From NCBI GenBank assembly GCA_031272305.1, contig JAISUA010000255.1, forward strand, positions 1 to 11,536: a stretch of 11,536 nt of DNA. The letters run 5' to 3'. This stretch comes from Clostridioides sp. Its GTDB lineage: Bacteria; Bacillota; Clostridia; Peptostreptococcales; Peptostreptococcaceae. Below are positions 1 through 7,025 of this stretch, piece after piece. Every line of letters starts with the position of its first letter. The stretch's first letter is position 1. The notes beneath the pieces were generated by a model. It ran no database searches and was not told the DNA's origin. It saw only the letters and a program-made list of their open reading frames with translations. The position numbers and the translations under genes were made by a program.

Positions 1-2
1 GT

Positions 3-2060
3 AATACATTTTATAAAAATAAAGCAGCAGATGATGCTGGTGCGATGCTTATTCAAGTAGAGAAAGGAATATGTGAAGGAAGTGTATCAGTAAAAAATAA
101 TACGTTCTATGAAAATGAAGCTAACGGATTACAAGGCAATGATTATTCAGTTGGTGGAGTCCAACTGTATGCCACTCCAAAAGATACTAAGAATCAAGAT
201 GAAAATGAAGCGTATTTTGATTTTGAAAATAATACTTTTTACAAAAATAAATCATCTAACTTGGGTGGTGCAATATCTACAGTAGGAATTAACAATAACA
301 AGGCTATACTAAAGTGTAAGAACAACATTATCGTTGGAAATATTTCTAGTGAATCAAAAGATAAAGATGAAAATTATAAAAATGTTGTAGAATCAAAAAT
401 CTCATACGATGAAAATGGAAAATTGATAGGAAGTTCATTAGAAACTAATCAAGAAAAAAATTTAGGTGGAAATATAGGTTTTGACAATGGTAGTAAAACA
501 AATGCTACTAATGAAGAAACATATGGAAAATATGATTTTGATTCTATAGAAAATCTAACCAATTATAGTGATATAAAAGTTGGATATAGCGATGATAAAG
601 AAAATCAAATTGTAGTTCCAACACTTCCTATAAAACCTGAAGGAATAACAGATCAAACTGCAAAGGAAGACGCATTAAATACAGATCAGAGAAATTTTTT
701 GAGAAATATTTATAAATCAGATATAGGATCAGTTGAAATATCATGGATAAAATATGATGCAAATGGTGGTGAATTTGAATTGCCAAATTTGCAAAACATT
801 GATGGCACAAAATATTATGAAGGTGAGAATAATAAAGAAAACAATATAAAAACAGATAAATATTATGATATTAGTTATAACAATATGAAAGGTCAAGTAA
901 AATCAAAAAATGATTTAAACGTTTCAAATGGAAATAAAGAATTTCTAGGTTGGTCTGAAAACAAAAATGAGAATCCAAATAATTTTAATTCTGAAAAGGA
1001 AAATAATTATGTAGAAAAAGAGGATATAGATTTTATTGACTCAAACAGAACGCTATATGCAGTATGGAAAATTGGTGGTTCTACTCCAGATAAACCAAGT
1101 TTACCAGATGAAGGTGTAGAAGGTAATGAAGCAAAAACTGTTATAATGGCAAATGGAGAAAGATATACAGATGTACTTACAGCGTCAGTTCTCGCAAATG
1201 AAAAACTTGCACCTGTTTTGCTTACAAATTTAGATTCTGTAGATGATACTACTATGAATGAACTTAGAAAAATTATGCCAGATGAAATAATAATTTCAGG
1301 AGGGCCTGAAGCCGTATCAGAAAAAGTAAAAGTTCAACTTGAAAAGGAATTTAAAGTAAGAAGAATATGGGGTAAAGATCGATATGGAACTGCTGTAGAA
1401 ATTGGGAAAGAAGTTAGAGCTATTACTAATAACACTGACTCTGCAATGTTAGTAGTAGGAACAAATTTTCCAGATGCTATGAGTATATCATCACTTGCAT
1501 CATATAAGAGAACTCCTATACTTTTAACACAAACAGATAACTTAAATACTGACACAGAAAAAGTAATTAAGGATTGGAAAATACAAAATATGACAATAGG
1601 AGGTAAAGAACAAGCAGTATCACAAAATGTTGAAAATGATATAAAAAACAAATCAAAAGAAATAAATATAGAAAGAATAGGTGGAATAGATAGATACGAA
1701 ACAGCTAGATTGATAGGTGAAAAATTGAGAACACTTACAGAAAATAAAACAGATGCTGTGTTAGTTGATGGAACAAAATTTCCAGATGCTCTTACTGTAA
1801 ACAGTTTAGCAGGATATTACAAAAAACCTATACTTTTGACTGAAGAGGATAAATTAAATGAAATAACATCAAAAGCATTTAAAGACTGGTCAATCAAAAA
1901 TGTACTTATAGCGGGAGGGTATCAAGCAGTAGCAAAAGAAATAGAAAATGAAATAAAATCATTATCAAATGAAGTAGAATTGGAAAGGCTTGCTGGTAAA
2001 GATAGATATGAAACAGCAGTAAAAATATGTGAAAAATATACTTCTTTAGTTTGGAAATAA
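3..2060 (+). CDS. CWB2-anchored cell-surface protein with beta-helix and InlB-type repeat (5' end missing)
   Basis: The frame is open from the left edge, before the first in-frame ATG at 45, so the N-terminus and any signal peptide lie outside the window; 685 residues are visible. Up to about base 480 the protein shows repeated N-N-T-F-Y-x-N units followed by G-G-A/V, typical of right-handed parallel beta-helix surface proteins. Bases about 735-1075 encode an InlB B-repeat / Listeria-Bacteroides type repeat (KYDANGGEF ... FLGWSE ... LYAVWK). After a Pro/Gly linker come three CWB2 repeats, each ending in a G-x-D-R-Y-x-T-A motif near 1390, 1705 and 2020, with the FPDA motif in repeats two and three. 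In Clostridia, triple CWB2 modules bind the protein non-covalently to anionic wall polymers. The protein ends about 12 residues after the last motif, so the module looks complete. Inferred role: wall-attached adhesin or S-layer-associated protein; the ligand cannot be told. Confidence 0.9.
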   Translation, partial: NTFYKNKAADDAGAMLIQVEKGICEGSVSVKNNTFYENEANGLQGNDYSVGGVQLYATPKDTKNQDENEAYFDFENNTFYKNKSSNLGGAISTVGINNNKAILKCKNNIIVGNISSESKDKDENYKNVVESKISYDENGKLIGSSLETNQEKNLGGNIGFDNGSKTNATNEETYGKYDFDSIENLTNYSDIKVGYSDDKENQIVVPTLPIKPEGITDQTAKEDALNTDQRNFLRNIYKSDIGSVEISWIKYDANGGEFELPNLQNIDGTKYYEGENNKENNIKTDKYYDISYNNMKGQVKSKNDLNVSNGNKEFLGWSENKNENPNNFNSEKENNYVEKEDIDFIDSNRTLYAVWKIGGSTPDKPSLPDEGVEGNEAKTVIMANGERYTDVLTASVLANEKLAPVLLTNLDSVDDTTMNELRKIMPDEIIISGGPEAVSEKVKVQLEKEFKVRRIWGKDRYGTAVEIGKEVRAITNNTDSAMLVVGTNFPDAMSISSLASYKRTPILLTQTDNLNTDTEKVIKDWKIQNMTIGGKEQAVSQNVENDIKNKSKEINIERIGGIDRYETARLIGEKLRTLTENKTDAVLVDGTKFPDALTVNSLAGYYKKPILLTEEDKLNEITSKAFKDWSIKNVLIAGGYQAVAKEIENEIKSLSNEVELERLAGKDRYETAVKICEKYTSLVWK

Positions 2061-2065
2061 AATAA

Positions 2066-2221
2066 GAAGACTTATCACCAGTTGAAATAAAATCTAAGGA
2101 TGAAAGTCTTGATATTCACAATTATTCATATAATTGCAGATATAATAATATAAGAGCTGATGAAATTGTTTTAGATATAGTTTCTACTTACAGATTTTGT
2201 GTTAAAGTAGATTACAACTAA
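2066..2221 (+). pseudogene. Unrecognised open-frame fragment, possible gene remnant
   Basis: Directly after the stop of the CWB2 gene a different frame stays open for 51 codons (EDLSPVEIK ... YRFCVKVDYN) and ends with TAA at 2219-2221. It begins straight after a TAA at 2063-2065, and no in-frame ATG, GTG or TTG with a ribosome binding site is visible, so it is probably not expressed as it stands. Its composition is more protein-like than the neighbouring A-rich spacers. It could be the 3' remnant of a lost gene or chance. I do not recognise the family. Confidence 0.25.
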
Positions 2222-2270
2222 ATTTTAAAAACAAATTCTTCAGTTCTTTTTTTTCAACTTGAATGCGTGA

Positions 2271-2348
2271 GAAATAAGTTTGTAATAATTATTTTTTATC
2301 TAACTTATTTCCAAACTTTAGATTTATCTAAGTAGATAAAAATAAGTT
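2271..2348 (+). promoter_or_regulatory. Nested inverted repeats upstream of the ecfA promoter
   Basis: GAAATAAGTT (2271-2280) is the exact reverse complement of AACTTATTTC (2302-2311), and the first nine bases of the latter also pair exactly with AAATAAGTT (2340-2348). One central arm can therefore pair with either of two partners. A further 18-base near-perfect palindrome, TTTATCTAAGTAGATAAA (2323-2340), lies inside. The block sits just upstream of the extended -10 element at 2355-2363. It could be operator DNA for a repressor, or the 3' hairpin of the preceding transcript; a poor U-run argues against a normal terminator. Function is inferred. Confidence 0.45.
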
Positions 2349-2363
2349 CTTTTATGATATAAT
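2335..2363 (+). promoter_or_regulatory. Extended -10 promoter candidate for ecfA
   Basis: TGATATAAT at 2355-2363 matches the extended -10 consensus TGnTATAAT exactly. The -35 position (about 2335-2340, GATAAA) is poor, which is tolerated with an extended -10. The right half of the TTTATCT...AGATAAA palindrome covers the -35 zone, so a bound protein would be expected to block this promoter. Predicted transcription starts near 2370, giving a leader of roughly 255 bases before the ecfA start. Confidence 0.55.
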
Positions 2364-2425
2364 ATAAATAGTTATAAAGAAGACTTATTATTACTTACGA
2401 TAAAATATCTAAGTATAGAAGTTTT

Positions 2426-2494
2426 AAATAAGAAAAATATAAACGAATTTAAATAAGGAAATATAAACGAATTTAAATAAGAAAAATAGAAATG
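2426..2494 (+). repeat. A-rich 24-25 base tandem repeat, almost three copies
   Basis: Three consecutive units begin with AAATAAG: 2426-2450, 2451-2474 (one base shorter) and a partial unit 2475-2494. The first two share AATATAAACGAATTT at their 3' ends. The array lies in the predicted untranslated leader of ecfA. It is a candidate slippage-prone repeat; no coding capacity is seen. Confidence 0.7.
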
Positions 2495-2625
2495 AAAAAA
2501 ATGAGAGTGTCAAAATTTTGTATAAACTTTTATTCATGATAGATATCCTATCTTTCAATTTTTTTACGAAAAGAATATACAATATATTTAATGTTATCAA
2601 AAACACACTTAGAAAGGTAAATATA

Positions 2626-3465
2626 ATGAAAAATATCATTAATATAAATAATGTTACATTTGAATATAGAACGGAAGAACAGTCTCTAAAAGCTATTGAT
2701 AATTTCAGTTTAGAAATAGAAGAAGGCGAATTTGTTGTAATAATAGGTCACAATGGTTCTGGAAAATCTACTCTTTCAAAGAATCTAAATGCAATTTTAT
2801 TTCCAACAGAAGGCAACATACTTATTGATGGAATGATTACTACTGATGAAGGCAAACTTTGGGATATACGTCAAACTGCAGGTATGGTTTTTCAAAATCC
2901 AGATAATCAAATCGTAGCTACAATAGTTGAAGAGGATGTTGCATTTGGTTGCGAAAATTTAGGTATAGAATCAAAGGAAATACAAAGAAGAGTAGAAGAT
3001 TCTCTAAAAAAAGTGAATATGTATGAATTTAGAAGAAAACAACCACATCTTTTGTCAGGTGGTCAAAAACAAAGAGTAGCTATTGCAGGAATAATTGCAA
3101 TGAAACCAAAATGTATAATATTTGATGAAGCAACAGCGATGTTAGATCCATCTGGACGAAAAGAAGTTATGGAAACTATAAGAGAGTTAAATAAAAATGA
3201 AAATATAACGATTATACACATAACACATTTTATGGAAGAAGCAGTAACAGCAGATAGAGTTGTTGTTATGGAAAAAGGAAAAAACATTTTACAAGGAACA
3301 CCTAAAGAAGTATTTAAGAATATAGATATGCTTAAATCAATAGGTCTTGATGTTCCAGCAATGACTGAACTTTCGAATGAACTTAATAAAGAAGGTATAG
3401 AAATTCCAAATGATGTACTTACAGTTGATGAAATGGTAGATGAACTTGAAAAAATATTGATATAA
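2626..3465 (+). CDS. ecfA1: Energy-coupling factor transporter ATP-binding protein EcfA1
   Basis: ABC ATPase of 279 residues, the usual EcfA length. ECF transporters take up vitamins and trace metals: two ATPases (EcfA1, EcfA2) power the membrane protein EcfT and exchangeable substrate-binding S components. Visible motifs are Walker A GHNGSGKST (residues 41-49), a Q-loop in MVFQNPDNQ, signature LSGGQKQR from residue 143, Walker B CIIFDEA with D167/E168, the D-loop TAMLDPSG, and switch His201 in ITHF. The EATAMLDP and FQNPDNQ forms favour EcfA1 over EcfA2 or a generic importer ATPase. The ATG at 2626 is chosen because AGAAAGG (2611-2617) precedes it at good spacing and the protein then starts at the ATPase fold; an in-frame TTG 36 codons upstream has no such support. 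Oddly, neither EcfA2 nor EcfT follows: the next 250 bases are non-coding and a regulator gene comes next. It probably pairs with partners encoded elsewhere. Confidence 0.9.
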   Translation: MKNIININNVTFEYRTEEQSLKAIDNFSLEIEEGEFVVIIGHNGSGKSTLSKNLNAILFPTEGNILIDGMITTDEGKLWDIRQTAGMVFQNPDNQIVATIVEEDVAFGCENLGIESKEIQRRVEDSLKKVNMYEFRRKQPHLLSGGQKQRVAIAGIIAMKPKCIIFDEATAMLDPSGRKEVMETIRELNKNENITIIHITHFMEEAVTADRVVVMEKGKNILQGTPKEVFKNIDMLKSIGLDVPAMTELSNELNKEGIEIPNDVLTVDEMVDELEKILI

Positions 3466-3718
3466 AAAATAATTTCAGAATGTTATCTTCTATAGAAAAC
3501 TTGAAATTAAAAAACGAAGAAAAAAATAAAAGAGTGAAAAAAGTAAAAAGTTAGAAATAAAATAAAATATTAAAAATAAAGTAAAAAGTATAGAAAAGTT
3601 GAATTTAAAAAATAAAGAAAAATATAAAATATTTGATTTTCGTAATTGAACATAAAAAGGTTGAATAGAGATTTTATAAAGAAATAAATGATGATTTTTG
3701 GTTTTTGGGGGCGATTAT
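3466..3718 (+). other. Non-coding purine-rich spacer between ecfA1 and the regulator gene
   Basis: The + strand is overwhelmingly A and G, with loose reiterations of AAGTAAAAAGT (near 3539 and 3580) and AATAAAG. Weak dyads are AATTTCA / TGAAATT around 3471-3509, with TTCTATAGAA between them. There is no convincing terminator with a U-run and no remnant of ecfA2 or ecfT. No good promoter pair was found for the regulator gene, though TTGAAC at 3646-3651 could be a -35. A G-run at 3707-3711 serves as ribosome binding site. Confidence 0.5.
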
Positions 3719-4633
3719 TTGAGAGAAAAGATATTAATTTTAGATGATGAGAAAGAGATTGCTGATTTAGTGGAATTTTATTTGAGCAGTGAGGGATTTG
3801 AAGTATTTAAATTTTACGATGAAGATGAAGCTATAAAATGTATAGATAGCGTTGAACTTGATATGGCTATTTTGGATGTTATGTTGCCAAAAACAAGTGG
3901 ATTTGAAATTTGTAAATATATCAGAGGAAAATATAATTTTCCTGTAATAATGCTTACTGCTAAAATAGAGCAAATGGATAAAATAAACGGTCTTATGTTG
4001 GGGGCAGATGACTATATTACAAAACCATTCAATTCACTTGAAATCGTTGCAAGAGTAAAGGCTCAAATCAGAAGATACAAAAGATACAATAATAAAAATG
4101 TAGATTCATATTTTTTTAATGAAAAATCAAATTCTAGTGATGTGAGTAAAACACAAAGATATTGTTTTTCACGTGAAATAACGGGTAAAAATAGAAATGA
4201 AAATATAAATATAAATAAAAATATTTACAATAGTTTTTTATATAATAATAAAAAGTATAGTGAAAAAGAAAAAGGAAATACTGATTTTCAACGTGAAATA
4301 ACGGATAAAAATAAATTAGAAAATATGGAACAGGAAATAGATTTTTCAGGTCTAATTATTAATAAATCGAAACATAAATGTATCTTATACGATAAAGAAA
4401 TTCAACTTACTCCTATTGAATTTAAAATATTGTGGCTACTTGCAGAAAACAAAGGAGAAGTAATTTCTTCAGAAAAAATTTTCGAAACTGTTTGGGGAGA
4501 AAAATATTTTTCAAATAGCAATAATACAGTGATGGTGCATATAAGAAGGTTGAGAGAAAAAATGGGAGAGAAACCTAGAAATCCGAAATTTATAAAAACT
4601 GTTTGGGGAGTAGGCTATAAAATAGATGATTAA
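3719..4633 (+). CDS. VanR/OmpR-family response regulator with an unusually long linker
   Basis: Two-component response regulator. The receiver domain (residues about 3-120) has the acidic pair D9/D10, phosphoacceptor D53 in ILDVMLP, T80 in MLTA and K102 in ITKPF. The C-terminal winged helix (about 207-304) has LTPIEFKILWLL, the recognition region NNTVMVHIRRLREKMG and the closing IKTVWGVGYKI hairpin, so it binds DNA as an OmpR/PhoB-type regulator. Relatives are usually near 230 residues; this one has 304 because the linker is about 85 residues, Asn/Lys/Glu-rich and holds a duplicated segment. I favour the TTG at 3719, seven bases after GGGGG (3707-3711), giving a protein that starts REKILILDDE; a TTG at 3698 would add seven residues upstream of and across that binding site. 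The stop overlaps the start of the kinase gene by 8 bases, so the two are translationally coupled. Targets are not visible. Confidence 0.9.
   Translation: MREKILILDDEKEIADLVEFYLSSEGFEVFKFYDEDEAIKCIDSVELDMAILDVMLPKTSGFEICKYIRGKYNFPVIMLTAKIEQMDKINGLMLGADDYITKPFNSLEIVARVKAQIRRYKRYNNKNVDSYFFNEKSNSSDVSKTQRYCFSREITGKNRNENININKNIYNSFLYNNKKYSEKEKGNTDFQREITDKNKLENMEQEIDFSGLIINKSKHKCILYDKEIQLTPIEFKILWLLAENKGEVISSEKIFETVWGEKYFSNSNNTVMVHIRRLREKMGEKPRNPKFIKTVWGVGYKIDD
4165..4326 (+). repeat. Direct repeat of about 42 bases at a 120-base interval inside the regulator linker
   Basis: Bases 4165-4206 and 4285-4326 share ACGTGAAATAACGG followed by TAAAAATA and a similar tail. The offset is exactly 120 bases, so both copies are read in the same frame, giving FSREITGKN and FQREITDKN. 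The second copy adjoins the start of the DNA-binding domain; the first looks like the extra one. The 120-base unit between them is not otherwise conserved. Together they account for much of the added linker length. Confidence 0.7.
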
Positions 4634-5747
4634 ATTTAAGATGAAAAATTTAAAATTGAGTAAAGTTTCAAGAGATGCTGTCAAAGAAATAAGAAAAATA
4701 GTTTTGAGAAAATATATAATATCTTATGGAGTTTATTTGTTTTGTATTTATCCTGTTTCGTGGATTTTTTATTTATTGTTTACGAGGAAGACTTGGTATG
4801 GAAATGAACCATTTTACAATTTATTTCATTGGATAAAGAATAATTTAGAAACATTCATAAGCATTCTAGCATTTGTAGGATTCATTGTTATATTGGTTTT
4901 GTTATTTAAAGCATTAGAAAGATATATTCTAATTATATTAGAAGCAAATGAAAAGATGATGTTAGAAGATGATGAGTACATTATTTTGCCAAATGAGTTG
5001 AAGTCTATTGAGAGTATTATGAATAAGACAAAACTAACTTCTAGGAACAATATCAGACTGCTAAAAGATACTCAAAAACAAAAAGAAGATTTGATAATGT
5101 ATTTGGCTCATGATTTAAAAACACCACTTACATCTGTCATAGGATATTTATCTATTGTAAATGAAACGGAAAATTTGCCTGAAGATGTGAAACAAAAATT
5201 TTTAAACATAGCTTTAGAAAAATCTTATAGGCTTGAAGATTTAATAAATGAATTTTTTGATATAACAAGATTTAATTTGAATCAAGCTGTTATTGAAAAA
5301 AAGAAATTAAATTTATCTATGTTGATATATCAGATAGAAGATGAATTTTATCCATCTTTCAAAGAAAAAGGAATAGAAACAAAACTTGATATTCAAGACG
5401 ATATAAATATATTTGTAGATCCAGATAAGATTGCAAGAGTATTTGATAATATAATTAGAAATGCAGTAGCATATTGTTATGATAATTCTAAAATAGATAT
5501 AGTAGTCAAAAAATTCATAGAAAACGTGGAAATAAGAATAAAAAATCAAGGAGATACGATTCCAAAATATAAGATAGATAATATATTTGAGCAATTCTAT
5601 AGAGTAGATAGCTCAAGAAGTACAAAAGGTGGTGCAGGTCTTGGACTTGCTATAGCCAAAGAAATAGTGGAAATGCACAATGGAACTATAAAGGTAAAAA
5701 GTGAAAATCAAGAAACAGAATTCATAGTCACATTGCCGTTAGAATAA
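4626..5747 (+). CDS. VanS-like sensor histidine kinase
   Basis: Membrane sensor kinase of 373 residues, partner of the regulator just upstream (8-base overlap, ATG at 4626). Two hydrophobic segments at about residues 30-52 and 76-97 flank a short extracytoplasmic loop of about 25 residues, so a large ligand-binding domain is absent. The dimerisation/phosphoacceptor helix carries His162 in LAHDLKTPLTSVIGYL, a form typical of VanS-type kinases. The ATPase domain has the N box (NIIRNAVAY), KNQGDTIP in place of the classical DxGxG box, FEQFYRVDSSRS and GGAGLGLAIAKEIV; VanS proteins share these variants. There is no PAS domain, which separates it from WalK. Relatives sense cell-envelope stress, but no van resistance genes are present, so vancomycin resistance should not be assumed. 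The direct target is unknown. Confidence 0.9.
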   Translation: MIKFKMKNLKLSKVSRDAVKEIRKIVLRKYIISYGVYLFCIYPVSWIFYLLFTRKTWYGNEPFYNLFHWIKNNLETFISILAFVGFIVILVLLFKALERYILIILEANEKMMLEDDEYIILPNELKSIESIMNKTKLTSRNNIRLLKDTQKQKEDLIMYLAHDLKTPLTSVIGYLSIVNETENLPEDVKQKFLNIALEKSYRLEDLINEFFDITRFNLNQAVIEKKKLNLSMLIYQIEDEFYPSFKEKGIETKLDIQDDINIFVDPDKIARVFDNIIRNAVAYCYDNSKIDIVVKKFIENVEIRIKNQGDTIPKYKIDNIFEQFYRVDSSRSTKGGAGLGLAIAKEIVEMHNGTIKVKSENQETEFIVTLPLE

Positions 5748-5772
5748 AAATACAAAACCAATCAAATATATT

Positions 5773-5800
5773 TTGAAAAGTTAGTCATACAATTTAATAT
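5773..5800 (+). promoter_or_regulatory. Candidate sigma-A-type promoter for walJ
   Basis: TTGAAA (5773-5778) and TAATAT (5795-5800) are separated by 16 bases, five of six and four of six matches to consensus. Transcription would start near 5807, leaving a leader of about 180 bases to walJ containing the palindrome at 5864-5883 and the hairpin at 5894-5908. Confidence 0.35.
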
Positions 5801-5863
5801 AGCAATTTGAAAATGATTTTTAAGTAAAATTTTAGGTAGCAATTCAATATTTCAATTTATAAA

Positions 5864-5883
5864 ATTAAAAATTAATTTTTAAT
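5864..5883 (+). promoter_or_regulatory. Perfect 20-bp A/T palindrome upstream of walJ
   Basis: ATTAAAAATT is followed immediately by its exact reverse complement AATTTTTAAT. With no loop it resembles a protein-binding dyad more than an RNA hairpin, although it is all A/T and could arise by chance in such DNA. Confidence 0.35.
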
Positions 5884-5893
5884 AATAAGCACA

Positions 5894-5908
5894 TCGGTCT
5901 TTAGCCGA
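5894..5908 (+). other. Small G/C-containing hairpin in the walJ leader
   Basis: TCGGT / GCCGA pair (with one G-T) around a five-base loop. It stands out as a G/C patch in otherwise A/T-rich spacer, but no U-run follows, so it is not an obvious terminator. Confidence 0.3.
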
Positions 5909-5988
5909 GTTGAAGTTCACAATGGTAGTAAAAAAATAGATATTTCGAACAGATTAAGTAATATACGTAAAAATTTTGAGGTGATGTA

Positions 5989-6786
5989 ATGATTGAGTAT
6001 TGTTCAATTGGCAGTGGAAGTAGTGGGAATTGCCATTTTGTAGGATATAAAGGGACAAATATTTTAATAGATGCAGGTTTAAGTGGAAAATTCATTTTAA
6101 ATGGTTTAGAAGAAAATGATATAAAAGCAGACACGTTGAAGGGGATTTTCATAACTCATGAGCATATTGATCATATAAAAGGAGCAGGTATAATTTCTAG
6201 AAAATTAGACATTCCTATTTATGCGAATTTCAAGACTTGGTGTTCTATGAAAGATAAAATTGGAAAAATAGCTGAAAAGAATATGATGGTTTTCGAAAAT
6301 GAAGAAACTTATGAAATTGAAAATATAATCGTGAAACCTTTTTCTATTGAACACGATGCTGCTGATCCTGTAGGATTTAATTTTTATGCTGAAAATGATG
6401 ACAAAATTTCAATAGCAACAGATGTTGGTTGTATAACTGAGAATGTAAAGAGAAATTTACATAGATCAAGACTTGTTGTACTTGAATCAAATTACGATCA
6501 AAATATGTTGATGGTTGGACCTTACACTTATGAATTGAAAAGAAGAGTTATGTCAAATGTAGGTCATCTTTCAAATGATGATGCAGCTAAATTTTCAGTT
6601 GAACTTATAAAAAATGGAACAGAAACGATTTTACTTGCACATTTAAGTAAGGAAAATAATTTTCCAGAACTTGCGTACCAAACGATGAGTTCAGTGTTAA
6701 ACCAAAATGATATAGCAGTTGGACAAGATGTGACACTAGATGTTCTTAAAAGGAATTCACCTTCAAGACTATTTAGAGTAAAATAA
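5989..6786 (+). CDS. walJ: WalJ/YycJ-family metallo-beta-lactamase-fold hydrolase
   Basis: Metallo-beta-lactamase-fold protein of 265 residues, the normal size for WalJ (YycJ). The N-terminal SIGSGSSGNC is characteristic of this family. Metal-binding residues are visible: HEHIDH (H57, H59, D61, H62), H122 in SIEHDA, D145 in ATDVG and H218 in LAHLSKENN, so the site appears intact. In Bacillus and relatives WalJ is linked to the WalRK cell-wall regulon and has been described as a DNA exonuclease-like enzyme affecting replication-division coordination; its exact substrate here is inference. The ATG at 5989 is supported by GAGGTGAT (5978-5985). rlmH follows 296 bases downstream, matching the conserved walJ-rlmH neighbourhood, but an htrA-type protease gene often found between or beside them is missing. 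The two-component pair upstream is VanRS-like, not WalRK. Confidence 0.92.
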   Translation: MIEYCSIGSGSSGNCHFVGYKGTNILIDAGLSGKFILNGLEENDIKADTLKGIFITHEHIDHIKGAGIISRKLDIPIYANFKTWCSMKDKIGKIAEKNMMVFENEETYEIENIIVKPFSIEHDAADPVGFNFYAENDDKISIATDVGCITENVKRNLHRSRLVVLESNYDQNMLMVGPYTYELKRRVMSNVGHLSNDDAAKFSVELIKNGTETILLAHLSKENNFPELAYQTMSSVLNQNDIAVGQDVTLDVLKRNSPSRLFRVK

Positions 6787-6787
6787 A

Positions 6788-6887
6788 AAGACTTATAATA
6801 ACTTGAAATAAAACCAAGGTAATAAGTGATATTCGAACATAAATTTTCGTTTTTCAACGAAAATTTAGTTCTCATAATAAGACTTAT
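6788..6887 (+). repeat. Two copies of an intergenic AAGACTTAT motif (others at 2067 and 2380)
   Basis: AAGACTTAT occurs at 6788-6796 and 6879-6887 here, and at 2067-2075 and 2380-2388 in the other large spacer. The copies at 2067 and 6788 extend further: each starts within a few bases of a stop codon and is followed six bases later by TTGAAATAAAA. The copy at 2380 is followed by a looser version ending ATAAAATATCTAAG. No copy lies inside a gene in this window. It may be a degenerate dispersed intergenic repeat; function unknown. Confidence 0.45.
6840..6867 (+). other. Perfect 11-bp hairpin after walJ
   Basis: TAAATTTTCGT pairs exactly with ACGAAAATTTA around a six-base loop. It lies 53 bases after the walJ stop. 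No U-run follows on the + strand, so it could be a weak 3'-end stabilising hairpin rather than a standard terminator. Confidence 0.5.
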
Positions 6888-6932
6888 CGCATTAGATCTT
6901 ATTTAAGTGATGATAAGATTTTGTTATGAGAA
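6869..6932 (+). other. Long imperfect hairpin in the walJ-rlmH spacer
   Basis: The outer arms TTCTCATAA (6869-6877) and TTATGAGAA (6924-6932) are exact complements. Inside, GATAAG (6912-6917) pairs with CTTATC (6883-6888), or alternatively ATAAGAT (6913-6919) pairs with ATCTTAT (6896-6902); the two inner pairings exclude each other. A shorter version, ACTTCT-TATG-AGAAGT, recurs at 7029-7044. Confidence 0.45.
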
Positions 6933-6969
6933 GTTCATTACAATTGAAAGCGAAGATTTCAGAACTTCG

Positions 6970-7025
6970 AACCGAGTAGAAAACTTCGATAACGAAAACC
7001 ATAGATTTTCTATCTCAGTTTTTTT
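6970..7025 (+). terminator. Terminator-like hairpin with T-run upstream of rlmH
   Basis: The arms AACCGAGTAGAAAA (6970-6983) and TTTTCTATCTCAGTT (7006-7020) pair with one mismatch and one bulge. The loop contains a small TTCG/CGAA stem, and seven T (7019-7025) follow. This fits an intrinsic terminator for walJ or an attenuator in the rlmH leader. An upstream arm, GAAGTTC (6930-6936), can pair with GAACTTC (6962-6968), close to the terminator stem. Confidence 0.45.

Noticed and set aside
1334..1651. Minus-strand ORF opposite the CWB2 repeats, and similar ones opposite ecfA1, the kinase, walJ and rlmH
   Set aside because: They are shadows of strongly supported + strand genes with clear domain motifs and have no own start signals.
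2518..2625. 36-codon N-terminal extension of EcfA1 from a TTG
   Set aside because: The ATG at 2626 has a well-spaced AGAAAGG and matches the start of the ATPase fold; the extension looks like leader sequence.
4626..5747. Vancomycin resistance locus
   Set aside because: Only VanRS-like regulators are present; no ligase, VanH or VanX gene is in the window.
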